Shown one piece after another: positions 31,481-44,370 of a stretch of 64,000 nt of DNA. Numbering within the stretch: position 1 is the stretch's first letter; each line of letters opens with the position of its first letter. The notes beneath the pieces are model-generated. The model had not been told where the DNA came from. It was given only the letters and a program-made list of their open reading frames with translations, and searched no databases. This DNA is from Limnanthes douglasii subsp. nivea (Eukaryota > Streptophyta > Magnoliopsida > Brassicales > Limnanthaceae). Made by a program: the position numbers and the translations under genes. Location: assembly GCA_036936605.1 (NCBI GenBank), contig JAUPFV010000005.1, positions 74,908,885-74,972,884 of the forward strand, in the 5' to 3' direction.

Positions 31481-32295
31481 TTAAAATAAAGTTATCGATA
31501 TCATTAAAGAATTCAACTGTAAAACACGTCATAGTAAATCTAAACGATAATGGATTTATATACGATTCATTGAAATATCAATAGGCATATGTCGGGACTT
31601 GTGATTCGCAATAAAAATGTAAGACACTAGGATAGTCATACTTGATTTTAATACATTCATAATTAATTGATTAGCCTAATATAATGTATGTATGCACTTG
31701 TTTTTATATTTGGAATCTTATAACTAGAGCATCAATCAGAAATCATAGTCAAACGGTATGTACAAATTAGAGACCAATAAGAAATCTTAGTCAAGAGTTC
31801 AAGAATTATAGTGAGTCACAAAATTATTGAAACTCTTGTTTTTGGTTATGTCGAACTGAGGTATGCTAAGAGGTTGATTCAAGAACTTGGAAATTATCGA
31901 TATGATAAATTGATTTTTGGTTATGTGAAGAGGTTGATAGTTTAAGTTTTTTAGTTAAATGGGTTATTTGAAGACGCCTATAGGTTTAGTTTTGGGCTCT
32001 CGGATAATTAATTTAATAGATTGTTAATTTAAATATAGTATTCATAATTACTTGTAAGTTTATTTATTTAATTACTATTATTATTAGTTTCAATTTATAT
32101 TATATTAATTATACATTTCAGAATTGTAAATTTAAGTATTGTGACCCAATCCAAATACTTAAACGAAATTAGTTAAAATTAGGTAGCCAAAATTATGTAG
32201 CCAAGTCAAGTCCTATTATCCATTTATTCAAAATTTATTTTTATCCTCACTACCTATTTAGTTATGATGCAACACTAAATTATATTAAGATCAAG
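31481..32295. other. Stretch without recognisable gene
   Basis: AT-rich. A short imperfect duplication (TTTTTGGTTATGT ... GAAGAGGTTGAT) occurs at 31847-31940. It probably holds CACTA non-coding remnants. Confidence 0.4.
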
Positions 32296-33723
32296 TGTAA
32301 TCCATTATGGGAAAAGTATATTCCATGACTCAAGGATGGGAAATAATCTCAAAGTCTCAGACATCATTTAAGACGGGCTCCAGAACTAACGATATCATAT
32401 TAAATTTGCACGCGCTATGAATCCACTGTTGGACTGACAAAAAAGAGATATAAATTTCACAATTAATGACACTTCTAACATCATTTGTATGTTCACTACT
32501 TGTGTCGGGTGGGTCGTGTTAATATGTAATAAGTGTAGTATTCCTCACACATGCTTATTCTTTAGTTTGATATCAAGTGCCAATTGTCTACTCGATACAA
32601 GCTTCTGAGATTGGGATAAAATTGTCTTTCAGATTGTGTCTTATGCAAATCTGAATCCAAAATTATCAATCAAATCATGATTGTAACTTCACTATGCCAT
32701 CTACAAGCATGAGTTCACTTTAAATGCTATTAATTGGCTTTCCTAGATTAGTGACGCATTAAATTGGCCTTACTTTAGAAACCAACAAATTTAGTTGTCT
32801 TGCTTCGGCGTAGTAATTTAACATATATGGCGAGAACGAAATGTTTGATTTTTTGGATCCCGTCATACCCTTATATCTGTAGTTTTGCATCACACGTTTT
32901 ATAACCTACTCTTCTGATTTCTTAGTACTAGGATTTACTTGTTAAGGATCGGTCAATAAACATAATCAACAAATTATGTTAGAAATTGATTAAGGATTAC
33001 CATGACTATTTCAATCTTGGTACTAAGATATGTGAAAAATAGGTTACAAAGCATGTGGCGAGAAACTATAGATACAAGGCATGACAAGAGCCTAAAAATT
33101 AAACATTTTGCTCCATCCATACGTGTTAAATTACCGCATTAAAGTAAGAATGCTAAATTTGTTGGTTTGGAGATGAAGGCCAATTTAATGCCTCACCAAT
33201 CCATGAAAGCCAATTGATAGTATTTTAAGTGAACTCGGGCTTGCAGATGGCGTAACTCCAGATTCTTTGAGTGAAGTTATAGTCATAAATGATAAGATTG
33301 ATAGTTTCATATTCGGATTTTCATAAGACATAATCCGCCAGGGGAATTCTATCCAAAACTAAGAATCTTGTATCGAGTAGACGATTGACCCTCGATCGTA
33401 AGTTAAAGAATAAAAACATGTGATGAATATTATACTTATTCCATACTAAATTGGCTCACCCGACAGAGGGAGTGGATGTACGAATGATGTTATAGGTCTC
33501 CTCGATTGTGAAATTTATATTTCCTATTTTGTTAGTCCAATAATGGACGCCATTGAAGTTGATACTACAGGTAGAAGGGATATAATGAGGTTATTGATCT
33601 CATAGAGATTTATGTCATTCCTAGCGCTTGCAAATTTAATATTATATGGTTAATTATGGAGCCCGTCCTGAATGATGTCTGAGACCTTGAGTCATGGATT
33701 ATACTTTTCCCATAATGGGTTAC
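32296..33723. repeat. 1.4-kb inverted repeat built from two convergent LINE tails
   Basis: The left arm starts GTAATCCATTATGGGAAAAG and the right arm ends with its near reverse complement (CTTTTCCCATAATGGGTTAC). Similarity continues through the arms to a spacer of about 75 bp at 32940-33013. The left arm lacks about 75 bp near 32390. Both arms match the piece at 27604-28253. Translated inward on the minus strand, the right arm gives ANLVWNKYNIHHMFLFFNLR and ETINLIIYDYNFTQRIWSYA, clear LINE zf-RVT sequence. A transcript crossing it could fold into a long hairpin. Confidence 0.8.
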
Positions 33724-35775
33724 TATAGAGGTAAGAAACCTCTAGTACCATCACCATCCTTATCATTACTACAATCACCGTACGGTCAGTCTTACCATCA
33801 CTTGCATTATTTTCATTCCCGTCTTCGAATGAATTTATATCACATTTTGAATATACAACGAGAATTTTGATAGCTTTCTCAAGCATTATCATCCTCTCCA
33901 ACATCTTCTCATTCTTATCCACTAATTTTTTTGCTTCATCACAACCCAAAAAATATGAGATGGATCATTAGGATGAACTCCCCCAACAATATTATAGGAA
34001 TTTTTAGCTAATCCTGTTTTAATTACACGCCCCTTACTCTATCTCGACTTCACCATTGGAAGATATAATAATAGGTCTGGTTCGTGGATAGTTTATGGGT
34101 CAACATTGTCATCATGCTTTGATTTGACCGCTTCTTTCTATTCTTTCTACTATTCATGGAATAAAAATCAAGACCTTTATTAGTTATACATGAAAGAAGT
34201 AAAATATATAATTATACGAAGTACCTTGACAAGGTCAAAAGAACAAGGTACTCATAATATTTCATAAGTAATTTGTAATTCATGCATTCGTTTGTACACA
34301 ACAAAAATTGTAGAAAACAATTAGTTAAAACTACCAAGACAATCATACAGTACAAACAAGGCGATAACCCACAAACCAATGTATAAAACCAAATAAATAT
34401 TTGAAAAGTAAAATTGACCCTTTGAAAAAACATATATAGACAATGTCATTCGAAATGTTAGGAAAACAAAAACAATAACTAATCCTACTATGAAACATAT
34501 ATAGATAATGTCGTTCAAAATGATAAAGAAACACAAACAATAATTGATCATACCATACAACATATATAGACAATGTCGTTCGAAATTCCAAAAAAACATA
34601 AAAAAAATTATTGATCCTACAATGTTACATATATAGACAGTGATACTATAATCATATATTTTTTTCCAAGTATAGCATTTTTATCCTAACAATGACCAAC
34701 TAAATTAAATATATAAGATGGTACAGATACTTCTAATCTTATAACAAACTAATTTAACAATCAAATTACTATGATTTTTGAAGACTAGGGGTTCACAAAT
34801 TCGGACGTAGTGTTTATCATGCCATCTTTCTTTCGTATATAAACCTCAAGAGTTTGGCTATCGACAATATTTCTCTAATTTTCTAAAATTTTAAGAGAGG
34901 GTAAAAATTAATATACTTTATGCAGAAACTTAGCTTAAATGAAATTAAGTTATAAACACTTACATGTTGACTAACTAATCAGGAATGACTCCTTGACGCA
35001 CCAACATGAGTCTCCGCCCCACCATGATGAGCTTTACAGTTTTTTCGAATTTGTTTCTGAAAGCTTCAACTCCTTAGGACTGCACCAGACTCAACCAATA
35101 CCTTCGAAAATATTGACATATTCATTAAGAAAGGTTAACGAACATTGATCCGCTCGGGTGATGGACAGTGTAGGTTGGCTCTCCTCAAGAAACTTTTTTA
35201 ATTTTAGTCATAAAATTATTATAATAACTTTTTAGTTGTTCCAGTAATAACCTATGGACATCATCATAAAGGCTGCTCGTTATAGTGTAACGTTGCTTCA
35301 ATAAAAAAAATCAATTATGCAATTCTAAAAATAAATACATGAAAAATAATATTATGGTTACTACCTTGAATTCCTTCAGTATGGAAGCCCTAAAACCAGG
35401 GGGTGTCTTCTTAAAAGTCTCCAGATGACTATAATCCAAAGCTTTATTTCAGGGTAAACCAACAATAAATATCGTCCGACCGTAGTCTGAAAAGAAAATG
35501 ATTAGTTTTGGAAAAAATAAACAATACTTAAGGAAATAAATCTAGTTGTACATTACTAAGTAACTTACATATTCTTGTAGATCGTGACCTGTTTACGGTC
35601 GAGGGTGTTCTGTAGTTCAGGTAGAGCATACCTATAATATTTGCAATGCTTCACCGCTCCCTCTTGAGCACTGGCAACGTCATATTTGGTGGCATCCTCT
35701 TTATCATCGTTAACCTCCTCTTGATTCACTTTCTCTTTATCATCACCAGGCTCCTCTTACTTCACTTCCACTTGA
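33692..35775 (-). pseudogene. CACTA-associated Transposase_24-like (Ptta/En/Spm) protein remnant
   Basis: Minus-strand pieces in order: an acidic segment EEPGDDKEKVNQEEVNDDKE (about 35760-35690), DYSHLETFKKTPPGFRASIL (about 35430-35370), and FQKQIRKNCKAHHGGAETHV followed by GASRSHS (about 35070-34985). The last resembles the KN-x-K-x-x-x-GG...G-x-SKSF signature of the plant transposase Ptta/En/Spm family (PF03004). Finally there is a Lys/Glu-rich helix, VDKNEKMLERMIMLEKAIK (33930-33850). Such proteins accompany TNP2 in CACTA elements. The inverted repeat at 32296-33723 overlaps its 3' end. Confidence 0.5.
34426..34645. repeat. Short tandem array, unit about 66 bp, 3.3 copies
   Basis: Three diverged units each start AACATATATAGAYAATGTC and share TTCRAAAT and AATAAYTGATCMTAC; a fourth is partial (ACATATATAGACAGTGAT). 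The long minus-strand frames here come from the repeat composition, not from a gene. Confidence 0.75.
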
Positions 35776-38035
35776 TCTCAGCCTCAACATCTTTCATGTC
35801 ATCGATGGTCTCCCCATAAATATTTGCATGCTCCTTTTTTTTAAATCTATTCAGATTTGTAGTCTTCAATTATACTTCAAAGAGGAGGCTGGTGAGATAT
35901 GCTTGGTTTGGACGGGCTGTAAACCAGTGGAGATTTTTCACACTCTATCTCCGGTAAAATGCTAAGACAAGTCCCAAATACTAAGTCGTCTTCAATTATA
36001 ACATAAAAACGCATGCATCAAATAACGCACATACATCAACATATGCATGCATCGATTACAACACAAATATCAACCTAAACACAACCATAACAAGGAATCA
36101 AATGTTATATATGATCTAAAACTTGATATTCAACATCAGTTACAATGTAGAAGCATTAAAATATATAAACACAAGAACTTTACCACATGATTACAATCTA
36201 GGCTCAAGCGAAATACTCACTTAACCAATGATGTTAACCCAATAATCATTGAAACACAAACACATTGAATCACTGAATGTTAACACAATAATCACTGAAT
36301 GATAACACAATACTCACTCAATCAGTCAATGTTAAGAATACTACGCACTGAACAAATAAGTTTTAACACAATACTCACTTAATCACAACATTAGCATAAT
36401 ACAACACATGCAAATTTTATAAACCAAAATTTTGAATCAAATGTCGTAACTTTAACATAATACACTCACGATTACAAGATAAATGACATTTAATACTAAA
36501 AATCATAGTGTAAATTTTACCTATTTGCTGTATTTCTTCTTTTTGTACACTCCCTTAGAGAAGACTTATGTTTCTCTTAGAGACATGTAAACAAACCCCC
36601 TCTATTATCCTTTTACACACTCTTTGTAAACAGACATGTAAACCGATACAGGTAGAACGACATGTACTAAAAAACATGACAGTGAGTATATAAAAAACAA
36701 ACCATACATAATCAAACTTATGTTTATGTGAAGAGACAATAAATACTAAATACACGTGCTTGTGCGAGCAACTTCCTTACCACCTTGTTGCAACAACAAA
36801 AGACAAGTTTTGTGTTGACATACAGTACCACCCATCTATTAACAAACAATAAACAACTCTAAACATTAAAAAAAACTTGATTATCGAATCGAACAAAACA
36901 AAAGACACTAAACAAAAATAACAACTTAAGATAGTACAATACACTTGTCTAGAGAGGAGGAAAGAAAAAAAGAGAAAGAGATTCAGAATAAATCGAACTA
37001 ACTAAAACTAATATAGAAAAATAAATTCTTACATTCAAATGATTGTTAGGAGAACCCCTAAGAGTTGCGAGCGGTCAGAGATGAGATTAGGATTTCATAA
37101 CGAACGACAAAGAAATTCGAAGGATGAGAGCGAGCACAAATAATTTGGGTTCAATGGAAATTAAAGATGACAGAGACAGATCAGAGCTAGATGGATAGAG
37201 ATGAGCGAGAGAGAAAAATGAGAGTTAGATGGATATGTCTTAATTTTCACAGATTTGGATTAAAATTTTGGGTAAATCCATGTGAAAATTTGTTGGGGTT
37301 AAATTAGGGTATAGAATTGGACCAAATTAAAGACGGCCGAACCAATTAAAAGAACTAAATATTGTAACGGTCCATTACGACGAATATCCAACCCCATTTT
37401 ATTTATTAATTAAAAATAATAATAAAACAAGTGCATTGCAAAATCAGTTTCCACAAAAACATGGTGCAACTAAATAATAGTTTTATATTTAGTTGTAATT
37501 CTATTGTAACAACTTATCCATTTTTCATTGAATGAATAGATGGTACTCCAACTACGTTTCTATTTATAACAAATTAGCAACAAAAAAAATGGTGATGGTA
37601 AAATATTTATCCAATAATATAATGATGTTTTTATGATTTTAAATATAAATTTCTTAGAAAGACCAACTTTACATTTTCAATTTAAGCATATTTTATATTA
37701 CAGTATACTTTTCATCTTTTTATTACTAAAAATATATTTTAGATTTCAAAACGTAAAACTCAAGTTATAAATAAATATTATAAACATATATGGAGACTTC
37801 AAAATTGTCACAACCTAAATAAAAAGTCGCTTGAAATTTTATATGTCAATTTTATATAAAACTAAATACAACATTTAGTTATATTAAGGGGAGCTTTCTG
37901 TTTCCTGCCAAAAAGTCTCAACATGCATGCTCCTAACCTTTATATTTTAGTAGTTACATCTTATATAGGAGGCTGTAAACACGTTTTCTGTTTCATAATA
38001 ATACTCTCACACGTTTTATTCGGTGTTTCACATAT

Positions 38036-38038
<3 letters not shown>
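35776..38038. other. Long stretch without recognisable gene
   Basis: AT-rich. Around 36230-36380 short phrases such as AACACAATAATCACTGAATG recur irregularly. From 36940 to 37230 the sequence is purine-rich (GAGAGAGAAA). No coding motif is found. It may be the upstream non-coding part of the CACTA element. Confidence 0.45.

Positions 38039-38093
<55 letters not shown>
38039..38093. repeat. (TA)n microsatellite
   Basis: About 27 uninterrupted TA dinucleotides. Confidence 0.97.
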
Positions 38094-38095
<2 letters not shown>

Positions 38096-39170
38096 TATTA
38101 TTTTTAATTTTATTAGATTTTGTAAATTTAAAAAATTTAGTATAGGTAAAATTTAAAAAGTTAGCATACATTAAAATATTAAAATATGTAAATTTAAAAT
38201 TTAAAAGCTATGATAAAAAAACCAACTATGTATGTGTCAAAGTAAAACTTTTAAAAAATAAAATGTAACAAAATAATATAATAATTTGTTTTAATAATTT
38301 TTCCCAAAATTTTTTTATCACATAAAAACTATAATAAAAAATTAATAATTTTGTGGGTCATAAGTTATTATTCTCTTAAAATGGAAAAACACAACAAATA
38401 TTTTTATCTTCAATGATTTTATGCTAAACAAATTGATTTACTAAAATAACACAAACATAAAAATAAAAATGGATATTGATATGTTTAGAGTGTAACTTTT
38501 AATAGATATAAATAACCAAAAGCGAAAGTGGTTTTATTTCTTTTTTCACATAAAAATACAAAAAAGAAAACTAGTTAAAAACTTTATGTATATTAGTATA
38601 TATTCAAACTATTGTCACATTTACAATAACCAATACTCGACTAATGCGCTAGGAGAATCTATGAAGGGCTTTTATTTTGAGAGGTAGGAGAATTAGGGAA
38701 AAGTAATTTGCGCTACAGACTAGGTGGGTAAGAGGATGAAAAGAAACGACATATGTTATGTTGATTTTTAAGTCGGAACCCTAGGAAATAGTGGACTTAA
38801 ATTTGAAATTTTAAAAAGAGCGTTTATATTTTTATTAATTTATTTATTTGAAAATAAGAACACAACAATAATACCAAATCTACCGAACAGAAGAAACATA
38901 ATTTATGTGGTAGATGGTGTTACAATTGTAACTAAAACTAAAACAGAAGAATGACCCTCTTAATTTGTGTCGCAAACACATGTCTTAATACATTGGGATG
39001 GAGTTAGAAGTTTTAGTAAAAGGATGAGATTTAGGTATATAGGTTCTTTTAACAAATAAAAAGATTTAAGTCATGAATAAAGTAGTAATAATAAGCTAAT
39101 AAATCAATTGTTTTTAAGTGATGTAATTAGAGATTAAAAGTAATTTTTTTTATCTCACTGCATAAATAGA
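38094..39170. other. AT-rich stretch without recognisable gene
   Basis: Very low GC, dominated by A and T runs, and no frame of interest. Confidence 0.5.
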
Positions 39171-39910
39171 TTAAAGTATAAGGTTTTTATTGGACTGTTT
39201 TGTACAAATCATCACAAACAATAGATTAAAAAGTTTTGAAAATGCTAGAGAGGAACCGTCCGGATCATGATTTTTGTTACCATCATTATTAAAGAGTGAG
39301 TTTTCTATTTGTTCTTTAGTGATTTGACGGGTTATATGGGTCTTATGAGAAGGATTGAGGTTAATGGTGATATCATTATTGATATCGTCCAAACATTTTT
39401 TTGTCCAAAAATCCTATGAAATGGCTAACAAAAATATTTGCGATATATTGCAAGGGTGGTGCAAGGGTTGCCAAGGTTATCATTACTATAAGTGATCTCG
39501 TTGCGAATTATATAAGGTTTTGTACAATGAGTTGGGATCGTCGAGTTTGAGCATGGCTTTCTCAAATTCTCGTTTAAGAGATGATTATTTCGCTCTAGTA
39601 TGGAAGATATAGTTTTTTGAATTATTAATTTTGGCTTCAATAAAGGAGGGATTATGGGGATCCGAAGCCAGGTTTTATTGAGTTTGGAAGACTGTATATT
39701 GGGTTGTTAACGTGTTTTCACCGATGTAACTGAACTCTTTTTTATTGGAGATAAAAAAGACAAATTGTAAGAGACTAAGTTTAGAGAGGATGATCTATAT
39801 GAAGTAACTGTCAACGGGGAGGTTCCAGCTAGTGGTAACGATGAAGTTATAGTTTTGGTTAGACTACCACATGTTAAAGAAGTGAAAGAGGTTTTTTGGC
39901 GGTGAAGCAA
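39171..39910 (-). pseudogene. LINE ORF2 fragment (start of reverse transcriptase)
   Basis: The minus-strand frame at 39392-39171 reads ITKEQIENSLFNNDGNKNHD then PDGSSLAFSKLF. It matches the N-terminal RT block of plant LINEs, usually (T/S)EEEI-x-x-A-(V/L)-F...K-(S/A)-PGPDG-x-x-x-x-F-(F/Y)-K. GNKNHDPDG stands where NKSPGPDG is expected. Upstream frames at 39640-39425 and 39910-39707 fit the preceding linker only by position. The fragment is short and broken. Confidence 0.5.
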
Positions 39911-40541
39911 TGATATTTAAGGAGCAGGGATATCATAGTGCGGTTATGTTTTCTTGGGAATCCATAATGAGTGAAAAAAAAACAAGGCAAAAAATCGTCA
40001 CAATAGATGTGAACAATAACTATATAAGTATTTGAAGATATATGGTTGTAAACTTGTTTGTTTGACTAAGAAAATTGGAAACCATTATCTCTTAGGTCAT
40101 TAAGCTTGTTATGATAACAACAATTGTTGAAATCTCTTAGTGAGAGTTTTAAAGATTCAAATTTGTCAATCAATCCTTTAGCCAGCGAATAACATTGAAC
40201 TCGCCCAAAATGGCCAAAAGGATGATTGAGCGGTTAATTGATAAAGACACGATATCATTTCAAAGTGGTATGTGTTATGAGGCATCATTGAAGCCATAAA
40301 TTTCTGAGAGGTCATTTGTTTATCATTTCAAAGATATATGAGTAATGTTACAATCAATGATTTGATGATAAATTTTGTTAAATATTAATTTATATACGAT
40401 AACGTTCGTAGATAGCCAGATTCTTTTAAGAAGGTCTCATGATCGATTAGTTTTAAAATACCAATAAGACAACATAAAACACATTATGCTCTCAATTTTG
40501 TTATCGCAAACTCTAATTTCAATTAGACAAAAAAAGTTGAT
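39911..40541. other. Flank of the gypsy element, no recognisable gene
   Basis: No coding or repeat signal. The last five bases before the element (ATAAT, 40542-40546) form its left target duplication. Confidence 0.5.
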
Positions 40542-40546
40542 ATAAT

Positions 40547-40956
40547 TGGTGAGGTTTATTTTCGTTTGAGGGTAATTTTGTTCAGAGTTTTGGGGTATTT
40601 CAAAGGTATTTAATGTTTGGATAGAGTGTAGAGGGAGAATTGAGCTGCCTGGTTGTATTTAATTTTCATTACCCTCATTTAATGAAGGTGGTTGAGTATT
40701 TATACCCTTATCATTGGGCCACATGGGCTTTCGGGTTGTGTTAATGGATTCCGGTCGAGTTTAAAGATCCATTAGTTTTAAGTAAGCAAGTAATTAGCTT
40801 AGTCATGAAGTGGTTAAGTTTTTAATACTTTAGTCCAGTTCGGACAGTTCAGTAAGTGGAGGTTGTCCGAATTGCCCCTGTTCGGTTAGGTAGATGTTGT
40901 CCGAATTGCCCCTGTCCGGTTCTCATAAAGAGTGGTGATAAAATCCGGACTCATTA
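40547..40956 (-). repeat. 3' LTR of the Tat-type element
   Basis: 410 bp, TGGTGAGGTTTATT to GGACTCATTA on the plus strand. It matches 50559-50970 at about 95 percent by eye. On its inner side the minus strand has the A/G-rich TTAAAAAAGGACTAC as a possible PPT (40957-40971). Confidence 0.9.
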
Positions 40957-41401
40957 GTAGTCCTTTTTTAAGGTTGTGTTCAAAGGCCTTTGGCACGACC
41001 TAAAAAATAGCTTGTATCTCGTCACAGCCATGTCCGGACAGATTTTCAAACTGTGTAATGGATTTATCCGAACTGAAAAAGTTCTGAGAAACTAAACCGT
41101 TTTTTGCCAAAGATCGTGGGACACGTGTCTTTCTCTGATTCGCCACAGTAGCCGCTTTTTCCCTAGAACGGCGCTCCCACTTACTCCAAAAAGCAACCTC
41201 TTCATTTAATATGGGTGACATCAGCGTCGTTTTTAATCATTACAACCCTTTCGAATTCTTCTAGGTATCAAAGCATCTTTTGTACCTTTACTATAAATTA
41301 GTCCATTTTCTACTGTTTTACCATCTTCATCATCCTTGCTCTGTTAAACTTCAAAGCTTTCATCTCTCAAAAACAAAAAAATTGTTTTGGTGTGAGTTTA
41401 T

Positions 41402-44370
41402 GTTCACAGCGAGAAACGCTTTAATAAAAGGTGGGTGGCTCAATTTTTCAGAGTTGGAAAAAGCTCAAAAGGTTGAACGAGAAAGGCGCATTGCTGCAGG
41501 CCTCCCTGTTTCCCCTGTTGATAAATCGGAAACACCAAGCTCAGAGCCTGACCGGGGGGGTTCTTCTTCAACTAAGAGCGTTAAACCTAGGAGGTTGTTC
41601 CAACCCAACCTTTCACCAATTGTTTCGGGCTCATCGGTTCAAGAATCAGAGCCTACTCTTGAACCAGGACATGCAGTCACAAGTTTTAAGAAACCTTCCC
41701 CATTCATTGCCATGGGATCGGGTGCTGACGCCTCTCCAGAGAAGTTAGTAGATCGGAGAAGAGGTTGTTTGGTGAAAGGGCAAGCTCCAAAAGCTACGCC
41801 TTCCAAATCAGGGGCTAAAAATACCAATACAAGGTCAGAAGCACCCATTAAGACTCCTAAGGACAAGCTGTCCGGCCCGGAGGCATCTAGTTCAAGTCTG
41901 CGGAAAGAAACCACTGCATCTGAGCCCCAGCCGGAGTCCAGACAATAAGAAGACAGTAAGGCCCAACCATCTCGAGGGCCTGCTGAGCCAACCACTAGCT
42001 CCCCTCACCCAAAAATAACTGATAACACTTACATGGTAATGGAAGAAGTGTTGGAGGATTCTGTTGAAGAAGCTCCTTTTGAGTCTGAAGCCTACGGGCA
42101 AACAAGTGAGGCTGCTGCTGCCAAGAAGGACAAAGGCAAGGAGAAGCTATGCTTAAAGCATCCAGATTTTCCGGAGAGTCTTGTAGGAAAAGTGGGACCT
42201 TGCTTCCACAAGGTAAGTGTCAAATACCTGCTAGCTTTGCAAAAACTGAATTATGCTTTCATCCACACAGCCGAACTGGGTCGGATGCGAACAAAATGGG
42301 GGATCCCGGAGAAAATCAAGGTAAGGATTCCGGTGGATCCGGAGACACCGATGGACTTCAAGCTGAATGAAATATTTTTCTTCACTGAGCTCTTCAACTG
42401 GGGACTAAGGTTTCCTCTAGACCCTGAGATAGTCAAATACTTTCACCTCATCAAACTCTGCCCTAGCCAATTGAGCCCCAATGCATGGTACACTCTCATG
42501 GCCTCTATTATGGCCTCCAGGCTCTCCAGAATTCCTCTTCCGATGGAGCAGTTTACAGCTGTGGCCAGCCTCTGCAAAAACCACCTTATTCCCTTCTATC
42601 ACTTTAACATGGGTGATAATTACAAAGTAGTGGACGCCCTGCTTGAGTCGGAAAGGAATTGGAAAACTCAATTCTTGTTTGTTAGTGGCGCCTTGGAGAA
42701 TGGGAGGAAGATTAAAACCGGTGTCAACCCGAGTCTGTTTACCAGCAGATGGCGAAGCGATGGTAAGAATCTCATCTCACATTTCCATCTTTATTTATCA
42801 CAAATTTGTTTATCTAACTTGTCTCTTTTTTTTTTTTTTGGTAGTGCTGCCTAAGGACTTCAGTGACCACTTGAAGTCTGGACAGACCACTTGCTCCAAG
42901 CTAAATGCTTGGACTGCTGAGAAGTGGGGAAATCGCTTCCACAATGCCTTTATCAGAGGCAATCTAACAAGGTCCTACCTTTGGAATAAAACTGATCGGA
43001 GGGACTTATCCTGGGAGGAACTAACCACCCCACCCCCTCCGGAAGTAACCCTCAGGAGAACAGATGCACTGGATGGGTCGTTGTATCTGCCTGGTAGAGC
43101 TAAAGCCCCAAGCAAGATGAAGGGTAAGAAAGGTAAAGGCAAGCAGAGTACGGTTGAAGCCAATCCTACCGAAGTGGAGGAAGCTTCCGCAACAAACCAA
43201 GAGGGGCCAGATCAAGGACATATCGATGTCACTATTCAACAAGTAGTGGAGCATGAAAGTACTAGAGAAGTGGTAGGATCTCCGAAATCCTCAAAGGCTC
43301 CTAAGAAAGATAGGAAACAAGGAGTAGAAGGAAAGGACAGGGAGGCCAAGAAGAAGAAAACCTCCAAGGGTGATGAAATTTCCCTCCGGCCTCCAGAGCC
43401 TCTTCCTCCTGTTGACCCTACTGACCCTACTCAAGCAGAAGGCATCCCTGTTGACTTTCAAACCGGAGGGGGTGCAGGAGAGGATATCAGCATTGATAGT
43501 GTTGATATTAGTGGTCTTGAAGAGATTGGTCTTTACTTCAAAAACCTCCCTAAGGATGATTTTGATGGGCCTTACCTCCCCCCGAGTTCTTCGAACACCG
43601 TTACCTTCAATGGTAAGTATTTCTCTGTCTCAAGTGAAAGATATGTCATAACTCACTCTATATTAAGTAATATTCAGCCAGTGCTTAATTTGGAGAAGCA
43701 AGTACGAGGTCAGTCAGCCATCATTAATGCCCTTAATTCTGACAAAGAGAAATTGTCTGGCGACCTCCTCGCTGCCAATCAAAATGCTGATGTTTTGAAG
43801 AGGGAAAATGAGGAGTTGAAGAAAAACTAGGAGGATTGGGCCACAAAGGTAGCCACTTTGGAAGATACTATCAAAGAACTCCAAACAAAGCAATCCGAGT
43901 TGGAGAGAGATCTCTCTTCTTCTAGAGAAGAGGTAAGGGCTAGGGACAGGATCATTCATACTTTAACCAATGATAAGATCTCGCTTGAGGACACGGTGTC
44001 CAAGGCTGCACAAGAAAAAGCTGATTTGCTAAGGGATCAAGAGGCAAAAATCCAAGCTAGGATTGATGCTTATACCAACCAAGTGATAGATACTCAGGAA
44101 AAAAAGTTTTCCAAAGTGAAGTCGGACATGGTCTTGCTCTTTCATGAGAAATTCCCGAAGAGGACACTGGGAGACTTATGGACTTTTGTAGAGTATGAAG
44201 ACCTTCCCCACCATACTATGGCTGATGGTGACAAGCATGATTACTCTAGCGGCTGGGACGATACTACCGATGAAGAAGAGCAGACCAGGGAAAGTCCAGA
44301 TGAGGAAAATGACGATCCCAAAAAGAAGAAAATTAGTGAGGCTGAGCCATCTAAGAAAGCTCAGTCTTGA
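41402..44370 (+). pseudogene. Antisense ORF protein: low-complexity N-terminus, Transposase_28-like domain, coiled coil
   Basis: The frame opens at ATG 41402 (MFTARNALIKGGWLNFSELE) with a Ser/Pro/Lys-rich segment to a stop at 41946-41948. It continues in the same frame or by a restart at 42033. The conserved domain 42150-42760 reads FFFTELFNWGLRFPLDPEIV, LCPSQLSPNAWYTLMASIMA and NWKTQFLFVSGALE, the putative gypsy type transposon domain (PF04195) by motif. A spliceable intron (42763-42844) joins it to VLPKDFSDHL. A Lys-rich linker follows (43080-43400), then a long coiled coil from 43680 (KEKLSGDLLAANQN, ERDLSSSREEVRAR), with a stop at 43828-43830, and an acidic C-terminus ending at 44370. Only two stops lie in about 3 kb, so decay is light. 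Role unknown. Confidence 0.75.
42763..42844 (+). other. Intron in the antisense ORF
   Basis: 82 bp with donor TG|GTAAGA and acceptor TTTTTGGTAG after a run of 15 or more T. Removal joins ...TSRWRSD to VLPKDFSDHL in phase 1 and keeps the protein open across the join; without splicing the upstream frame ends at 42854. This supports transcription of the plus strand, opposite to gag-pol. Confidence 0.7.

Noticed and set aside
34321..34599. Hydrophobic membrane protein on the minus strand
   Set aside because: The frames coincide with a 66-bp tandem repeat and change repeatedly between frames; Phe/Tyr content comes from AT-richness.
43613..43677. Second intron in the antisense ORF (GTAAGT donor, ATTCAG acceptor)
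   Set aside because: Its 65 bp are not a multiple of three and removal leads at once to a stop, while the frame is open if retained. The signals look good but the splice is not supported.
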